From NCBI GenBank assembly GCA_021776785.1, contig JAJFFF010000052.1, positions 186,001 through 250,000 on the forward strand: a DNA stretch of 64,000 bases, in the 5' to 3' direction. This DNA is from Planctomycetota bacterium (GTDB lineage: Bacteria > Planctomycetota > PLA2). The notes under the pieces were generated by a model, which was not told where the DNA came from, made no database searches, and saw nothing but the letters and a program-made list of their open reading frames with translations. Positions 57,840-64,000 of the stretch are shown one piece after another. The translations under genes and the position numbers were made by a program. Position 1 is the first letter of the stretch, and every line of letters begins with the position of its first letter.

Positions 57840-60800
57840 TTCATATCTCCTTTGTGCGATGTGTCTTGCGCGACGACCGACTCGGCGGCGGCGCGTCCAA
57901 ATACTCGAAAGATGCCCGGTGTCATCAAGACGTCGAGCAGTGTTGTCGAAACTAAGCCGCCGACGATCACGCTGGCGACGGGATACAAAAGCTCGCGTCC
58001 CGGCTCCCCCGGCGCCATCACCAACGGTACCAGTGCGATGCCGCTTGTCAGGGCGGTCATCAACACGGGCACGATACGCTCCTGCCCGGCTCGGACGACC
58101 ATCGCGTCTCCGAACTCCTCGCCCTCCTCCCGCATCAGGTGCAGGTAGTGGTCCAGAAGCAGGATTTTGTTGCGGACGGCGATGCCTGCCAGCGAAATCA
58201 ACCCCACAAGCGTGGCGATGGACATCGTTTGATTCGTCATCAGCAAAAACGCGGTGGCGCCGATGAACGCCATCGGAAGATCCACGAGCGCCTGGAGCGC
58301 CAAGTTCAGCGACCGGAAGTGCGAGTAAATCAAAAGAAACATCACGCCGAGCGAAAGAAACGACAGCAGTGTGATCACCTGCGACGCTTTTTCCTGCGCT
58401 TCGAACTGGCCGCTGACGCGAATCGAGTAACCCGGTTTGAGCTTTTTTCGGACGGTGTTGAGTGCGCGCTCCACGTCGCCCACGACTTCGCCGAGCGCAC
58501 GGCCCGCGACGTTGTGCTTCACGACGATGCGCCGCGAAACGGCTTCGCGGTTGATCGTGTTTGGCGTGCGCGTCAACCCGACTTGGGCAATGTCGCCCAG
58601 GCGGTGATGCTGGCCCCCTTCGTCGAGCACCAAGAGGTTGCGAAGTGCGGGCACGTCCTTGCGGTCTTTCGCTTCCAATCGTAAGACGATCGGATAGGCA
58701 AACGATCCGACGTACAGGCGCGAAACTTCTTCGCCCTCCAGCGCCAGTTCGACGGTTTCGGCGATGTCGGCGATCGCGACGCCGCGCCGCGCCATTTCGT
58801 CGCGGAGTGGTTGCACCTCGACTTGTTCGACCAACACTTGTTGCTCAACGTTGAGATCGACCACGCCCTCGATCGACTGAATCGACGATTGGATCTCCTG
58901 CGCGGTTTGGCGGAGCAGGACGAGGTCGGGGCCGAACACTTTGATCGCGACCTGCGCGGTCACACCGGACAACAGATGCGAGAGCAGGTGTGCGATCGGT
59001 TGTTCGACCGAAGTCGCGACTCCCGGGAACGTGTCCGCGAGCTTCTCGCGGATCTCGGCGAGCACTTCTTGGCGCGTGCGTCCCGATGCCGGGTCGAACG
59101 AGACGATGATCTCGCTCATGTTCACGCCCTCGGCGTGCTCGTCGCCCTCGGCGCGTCCGGTTCGGCGCCCCGCGGTTTGAATGCCCTTCACGCCGATGAT
59201 GAGCTTCTCAAGGCGTCGCCCGAACTCATCCGACGTTTCCAAACTGGTTCCCGGCGGCAGCATCAAGTTGATCTGCGCCGAGCCTTCGTTGAACGGCGGC
59301 AAGAACTCGGACCCGCGGTGGTACAGGATGAACCCGCCGCCGATCGCGAGCGCCAACACCAGCGATGCGATGACACGAATGTGGCGCAAGCTGATGCCGA
59401 TGAGCCACGCCGCGCCGCTCTTGAGCTTGCGCACCAGCCACCCCTCGTCGGCGGCGGTTGCCGACGCGTTCGGCAGCAGCAGCGAGCACAGGACCGGGGT
59501 TACGGTGAGCGCGACGAGCAGCGACGCGAGGATGCTCACGATGTACGCCACGCCGATCGGCGAGAACAATTTGCCTTCCATACCGGAGAGCGCAAACAGC
59601 GGCAAGTACACCGCCGCGACCACGAGCGTACCGATCAGGATCGGTCCGCGCACTTCGCACGACGCTTGATACACGACTTGAAGGGCGGGTAAGGGCGTTG
59701 TTGCAGCCCGGTTTTGCCGCAATCTTCGAAACACGTTTTCGACATCGACGATCGCGTCGTCCACCAGCGCGCCGATGGCGACCGCCAGGCCGCCTAATGT
59801 CATCGTGTTGATCGAAACGCCGACCAACTTAAAGACCAAGATCGTGACACCGATCGAAAGCGGGATCGCGGTGAGCGTGATGAGCGTCGTGCGGAAGTTT
59901 AGAAGAAACAAGAACAGCACGATCACGACGAGGATGGATCCGTCGATGACCGCGTCGGTTACGTTCTCGATCGCTCGGTCGATGAAGTCCGCTTGCCGGT
60001 AAACAGCGGACAGGATCTCGAGGTCTTGCGGCAGCGTGAGCCGCATCGCTTCGAGCTCGGTTTCGATCCGATGCGATAGGTCGGTCGTATCGACGCCGGG
60101 CTGTTTGAACACGACCACGATCACGCCGCGTGAGCCGTTGACGCCCGCGTCGCCGGTGCGCACCGACGCCGGACCGAAGTCCACGCGTGCGACGTCGCTC
60201 ACGAGTATGGGACGTCCTTGGTCGCGGCGAATCACGCCGCGTTCAATGTCGGCCGCGGTTTCGGCGAGCCCCGTGACCTGGACGAGCGGACCCTTGGGGC
60301 CGAGGTTTAGAAACCCGCCGGACGCATTGGCGTTCGTGCGCTCGATGGCGTGTGCGACTTCTTGGAGGCTGACGCGATTGGCGCGCAGCTTGTCGCTGTC
60401 CATCATCACTTGCAGTTGCTTTTGCGCGCCGCCGATGGCGACGACTTGGGCCACGCCGCGAATCGAGAGCAAGCGCAACTTGACCGTCTGATCGACGAAC
60501 GCGCGAATCGCGGTCGGATCGGTCTTCCCCTCGACGCTGCGAACGCCGATTAACTGGATCTGCCCCATGATGCTCGAGATGGGAGCCATCTGGGGTTCGA
60601 TGCCGGGCGGCAACTGTGCGCGCGCGAGCTGCAGTTTTTCCTGCACGATCTGGCGGCAGCGATAGATGTCGACGTTCCAGTCGAACTCGACGAAGACGAC
60701 GCTGAGGCCGAGGCCGGATGTCGAGCGCACGCGCACAACAGCAGTCGCGCCGTTGACCGATTGCTCGATCGGACGCGTGATGAGTTGTTCTACGGATTCG

Positions 60801-60973
60801 GGGACGAGCCCGTGCGCTTCCGTGAGGATCGTGACGGTCGGACGGTTTAAGTCCGGCAACACGTCGATGGGAAGCTGCCCGGCGGTGTACGCGCCGTACG
60901 CGGCCACGCCGAGCGCCAACAAGATGACCGTTAAGCGGTTGGATAGAGAGAAACCGATGAGGCGATTGAGCAC
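57836..60973 (-). CDS. czcA: Heavy-metal efflux RND transporter, CzcA/CusA family
   Basis: 1045 aa; LIGFSLSNRLTVILLALGVAAYGAYTAGQLPIDVLPDLNRPTVTILTEA, DDAIVDVENVFRRL, GEGSAQINLMLPPGTSLE-type motifs. Confidence 0.93.
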   Translation of the reverse strand: MLNRLIGFSLSNRLTVILLALGVAAYGAYTAGQLPIDVLPDLNRPTVTILTEAHGLVPESVEQLITRPIEQSVNGATAVVRVRSTSGLGLSVVFVEFDWNVDIYRCRQIVQEKLQLARAQLPPGIEPQMAPISSIMGQIQLIGVRSVEGKTDPTAIRAFVDQTVKLRLLSIRGVAQVVAIGGAQKQLQVMMDSDKLRANRVSLQEVAHAIERTNANASGGFLNLGPKGPLVQVTGLAETAADIERGVIRRDQGRPILVSDVARVDFGPASVRTGDAGVNGSRGVIVVVFKQPGVDTTDLSHRIETELEAMRLTLPQDLEILSAVYRQADFIDRAIENVTDAVIDGSILVVIVLFLFLLNFRTTLITLTAIPLSIGVTILVFKLVGVSINTMTLGGLAVAIGALVDDAIVDVENVFRRLRQNRAATTPLPALQVVYQASCEVRGPILIGTLVVAAVYLPLFALSGMEGKLFSPIGVAYIVSILASLLVALTVTPVLCSLLLPNASATAADEGWLVRKLKSGAAWLIGISLRHIRVIASLVLALAIGGGFILYHRGSEFLPPFNEGSAQINLMLPPGTSLETSDEFGRRLEKLIIGVKGIQTAGRRTGRAEGDEHAEGVNMSEIIVSFDPASGRTRQEVLAEIREKLADTFPGVATSVEQPIAHLLSHLLSGVTAQVAIKVFGPDLVLLRQTAQEIQSSIQSIEGVVDLNVEQQVLVEQVEVQPLRDEMARRGVAIADIAETVELALEGEEVSRLYVGSFAYPIVLRLEAKDRKDVPALRNLLVLDEGGQHHRLGDIAQVGLTRTPNTINREAVSRRIVVKHNVAGRALGEVVGDVERALNTVRKKLKPGYSIRVSGQFEAQEKASQVITLLSFLSLGVMFLLIYSHFRSLNLALQALVDLPMAFIGATAFLLMTNQTMSIATLVGLISLAGIAVRNKILLLDHYLHLMREEGEEFGDAMVVRAGQERIVPVLMTALTSGIALVPLVMAPGEPGRELLYPVASVIVGGLVSTTLLDVLMTPGIFRVFGRAAAESVVAQDTSHKGDMK

Positions 60974-60981
60974 AGCTTCTC

Positions 60982-62595
60982 CTAGTCGTGGTTGTGTCCG
61001 GCGTGCGGGTCAGCCGCACCGGTGCCGGCTTGCATGGCGAGCCCGAGCGCAAACGCGCCCGTGCGGACGAGTTCATCGCCGGGAAAAATGGCGCCGTCGT
61101 GTGCGATGACCGCGGTGGTCTCATCGCGAAACTCAACGGTGACGGGAATGGCGCGAAACGTCTTGCCGTCGGGGACGTACACGACGCGGTCGGGGCCGCG
61201 GTCGGTCAGCGCGCTCGCAGGGAGGACGAACCGATCGTTCCACGTCGCGATCGGGACGTGTACGAAGTAGCGCATCCCCTTGCGAAGTCGCCAGCTGCGG
61301 GCGCCGTCGCGGACAACCGGCTGATTCGACGCGACAATCGTGGCGAGGCCGGTGTCGTCGTCACGTTGCGCCGCGAGTCGGTGAATCGTGAGATCCAAAA
61401 GCATCGGTCCGGTGTCGGCGACCAAAGGCTCGGCGCGCAACGTCGTCTTGGCTTCGAAGGCAGAGATCACAACGCCCGATTCGTTCCCGACGGGTTCGAT
61501 TCGGAGCCACATCGCGCGCGCGTCATGCAGGGCGGCGACGGCGGCACCGGCTTCGAGGCGTTGCCCGGTGCGGACTGCGAGTGTCGCTACGTCCCAGTCG
61601 GGAGCGGAGTCGGGCGCACGCAGTGTGACGATGGGCTCGAGCGCGCCGGAGTCGGCGAGCAAGCGGGTGTGCGTGATCGTGTGGCCGGCAAGAAGCAGCG
61701 CGGCCACCGACACGAACTCCCGGCGCATCAGCTTCGATGTCTTGAGTGCGTCGGCCAGTGCGTCGGTCGCCATGCCCGCGGCGGAAAGTTCGCCGATCGC
61801 GGCGATGGTCCACGGGCGCGTTTGCACGTCGCCTTCGAGTGCCCCGTGAATGCGCGTCTCCGTGGCGCCCCAAAGGTCGTGTTCGCGGAGGGCGCGCTGC
61901 CATAAGCGGCGATTGCCTGGCGCGCGACCGCCTTGGCGCACGTCTTCGATTTCTTCGGGGGACAGGCCGTGCCGTTGCAGCTCCATTTCGGCGTTGGCTT
62001 TGGCCAGCGCGGCGCGTTTGAGGTCGTAGCCGCGATCGATCAGCGTTTGTTTGGGCACCACGGGGAGCCCGTCCTCGGCGGCATCGGCGATGGCTTTGAT
62101 GCGCGCAAACTCGGCGCTGGCGATTTCATGCTGCGCGGTCGCATCGCGGAGGGCGGCGACCGACTGGTGTAGGTTCTCACTCACCGACGTGAGGATGTCG
62201 GCGGTCAGTGTCAGCTCCGGGCGCGCAATGGGCGCGCGCGCCAAACTCACCACCGCGTCGCCGGCTTTTACGATCTGACCCGGTGTGACGTGAATTTTTG
62301 TGACGATGCCGCCTAAAGGCGCCGTCAGATCATGGAAGTTGAGCGGCGCTTCCATGACGGTGGCTTGCACGCGCAGCGTACGCGTGTACGTGCTGAGCTC
62401 GGCCTTCCCGACCGTCACGCCGAGGTTTTTTAGTGTCTGTGAGGAAAGTTCCTCGACGGCGGCGGCGGTCGCGCCGTGACCGTCGTCACCTTCACCCGCG
62501 TCCGTTTGGTTTTGCGCGGCGGCGAACCATCCCGCGGCGGCGCCGATGACGGTGATAACGAGGCTCGTTAGAACCCAGAGAAGTGTTTGTTTCAT
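60982..62595 (-). CDS. czcB: RND efflux periplasmic adaptor (CzcB-like)
   Basis: N-terminal TM, LTAPLGGIVTKIHVTPGQIVKAGDAVVSLARAPI barrel-sandwich motif, His-containing tail DPHAGHNHD. Confidence 0.85.
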   Translation of the reverse strand: MKQTLLWVLTSLVITVIGAAAGWFAAAQNQTDAGEGDDGHGATAAAVEELSSQTLKNLGVTVGKAELSTYTRTLRVQATVMEAPLNFHDLTAPLGGIVTKIHVTPGQIVKAGDAVVSLARAPIARPELTLTADILTSVSENLHQSVAALRDATAQHEIASAEFARIKAIADAAEDGLPVVPKQTLIDRGYDLKRAALAKANAEMELQRHGLSPEEIEDVRQGGRAPGNRRLWQRALREHDLWGATETRIHGALEGDVQTRPWTIAAIGELSAAGMATDALADALKTSKLMRREFVSVAALLLAGHTITHTRLLADSGALEPIVTLRAPDSAPDWDVATLAVRTGQRLEAGAAVAALHDARAMWLRIEPVGNESGVVISAFEAKTTLRAEPLVADTGPMLLDLTIHRLAAQRDDDTGLATIVASNQPVVRDGARSWRLRKGMRYFVHVPIATWNDRFVLPASALTDRGPDRVVYVPDGKTFRAIPVTVEFRDETTAVIAHDGAIFPGDELVRTGAFALGLAMQAGTGAADPHAGHNHD

Positions 62596-63938
62596 TTCGT
62601 TTCCCCGTTCGTTTGGGGTTTAGCGGAAAGAGACTCGGGTGCATTGGGAAAGAGCAGCAGCGGTGCACCACACGCGGCTTCCAAGTCAGCCCAGGCTCCG
62701 TACAGCGCGGCGCGGGCGTCGATGCGTTCCAGTTCGACTTCGCCGCGGCGGCGCAACGCGTCGAGGAGGCGGAGTGCATCCGCTTGGCCGGACTCCAAGG
62801 CGCGCGAGACCAGATCGACGCTGCGTTGCGCGAGCGGCGCCACACGCGTCTCCAAAAACTGAAAACGTTGCTGCTGGGCGAGAACGGCATGTCGTGCGGC
62901 CGCGATGGCGTCGATGCCACGCGCGACCGCTTCGCCGAACTGCGCGCGCTGCCGTTCGCGTGTTGCGCGGGCCGCCGCGATCCCGGTTTGGTTGCGATCG
63001 AATAGAGGAATCTCGATGCCGATTTCGAGTCCCCACTTGTTTTCGCCGCCTTCCCGTTCCAGAAGCGGCCCGAGATGAAGCTCGGGAAACTGTTGCGCGA
63101 GTTCGAGGCGGACGTCTTTCTCCGCCACGCGGTACATAGCGCGTCGGTGCGCCAGCTGCGAGTCGTGCTCGAGGAAGAGCGCATGCAGCGCGGCCTCGCT
63201 CGGGACTTTTTGCGGGAGGGGCGGGAGCTCGTCGAGCTGCCAGGGGCGGACCGCGATGCCGAGGCGCGCCGACAAAGCAAGCAGGCTCACTTGCGTAGCG
63301 GCCTGGGCTGCCACCACATCTCCTTCGCGCCGCACATGTTCCAACTGCGCCGCGTGGAGATCGAGTGCCGTGCCCGACCCGGCTTCGGCGAGACGTTTCA
63401 CAACGTCGGTTGTGCGTTGCGCCTCGTCGCGCAGCCGCGCACGTGCCGCGACTCGCGCGCGCGCCGCGTGCACGGCCATCAGATCGCGTCGCAATCCGAG
63501 GTAGTGCGTGCGCTCCACGCCGGCGACGTGAATCTTGGCCGCGTCGGCTTCTAATGCCTTTCGTTCATTCGTCAGGCGTCGCGTTCCGCGCAAGGGAAGC
63601 GCCCATCCCAGCGAAAGCTCAAAGCCCGTGCTCGGACTGGCGCTCGAAAGTCGTGTCGGCGCTACCGACAAACTCGGATTGGGAAGCGGTTTCGCAACAT
63701 CCGCCCAACGGCGCGTGGCGTTGTACTCGGCGCGAGCTTCCCGCACGTCGGGGTTGTGCGTGGCCATGATGCCGCCCGCGTGAAACAACGTGAGCGACTC
63801 GGCCGCGACGCTCGCGCGACGGGCGACGGTTTCTTGGAGAGTAGTTTCAGGCGCGAGGGGGGATGCCTGATAGGTCTGACATGCGGTCAGACACAAACAG
63901 AGAAGGACCCCACCACGCCCCGTGTGATGTGTGAACAA
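62592..63938 (-). CDS. czcC: TolC-family outer membrane efflux lipoprotein (CzcC-like)
   Basis: GGVLLCLCLTACQTYQ lipobox; NPDVREARAEYNATRRWADVAKPLPNPSLSVAPTRL, WGLEIGIEIPLFDRNQTGIAAARATRER. Confidence 0.87.
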   Translation of the reverse strand: MFTHHTGRGGVLLCLCLTACQTYQASPLAPETTLQETVARRASVAAESLTLFHAGGIMATHNPDVREARAEYNATRRWADVAKPLPNPSLSVAPTRLSSASPSTGFELSLGWALPLRGTRRLTNERKALEADAAKIHVAGVERTHYLGLRRDLMAVHAARARVAARARLRDEAQRTTDVVKRLAEAGSGTALDLHAAQLEHVRREGDVVAAQAATQVSLLALSARLGIAVRPWQLDELPPLPQKVPSEAALHALFLEHDSQLAHRRAMYRVAEKDVRLELAQQFPELHLGPLLEREGGENKWGLEIGIEIPLFDRNQTGIAAARATRERQRAQFGEAVARGIDAIAAARHAVLAQQQRFQFLETRVAPLAQRSVDLVSRALESGQADALRLLDALRRRGEVELERIDARAALYGAWADLEAACGAPLLLFPNAPESLSAKPQTNGETK

Positions 63939-64000
63939 GAGTGACTCCTAAAGACGGGGACGCGTGTGCGGAGGCAGAACGCGCGGTCTTAGAGTCTTAA

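Overview
The window is 64 kb of high-GC, gene-dense bacterial chromosome. The gene content suggests a Planctomycetota or similar lineage (inference): Ser/Thr kinases fused to FGE-like domains and coupled to ECF-type sigma factors, two DUF1800/DUF1501 pairs, and an MqnB/MqnD futalosine pathway. I assigned about 50 CDSs, one tRNA-Gly(CCC), several hairpin terminators and a set of intergenic repeats. Two observations stand out. (1) A membrane-anchored redoxin at 11842-12573 is split in the ORF track by an in-frame TGA. The TGA sits exactly where the first catalytic Cys of the FRGxWCPxC motif should be (WUPYC), and a perfect 8-bp hairpin with a GUG loop follows at bacterial-SECIS distance. It is very probably an unannotated selenoprotein, lying between helicase MrfA-like and exonuclease MrfB-like genes. 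(2) Three ~200-bp intergenic palindromes (19534-19740, 44511-44709, 49082-49282) share an exact arm/gap geometry (26/32/35/32/26 nt between inverted GTGGATAAC/GTTATCCAC caps). Their loops are unrelated and their arms show compensatory changes. The caps match or nearly match the DnaA box TTATCCACA. A degenerate relative lies at 4038-4340. Other points: a perfect 9-5-9 operator over the promoter of a GntR/YtrA-ABC operon, tandem duplicated kinase-sigma cassettes, a His/Asp-rich lipoprotein translationally coupled to a CzcCBA operon, a MITE-like element, and two adjacent short tandem arrays. All calls come from reading the sequence; no database search was run.
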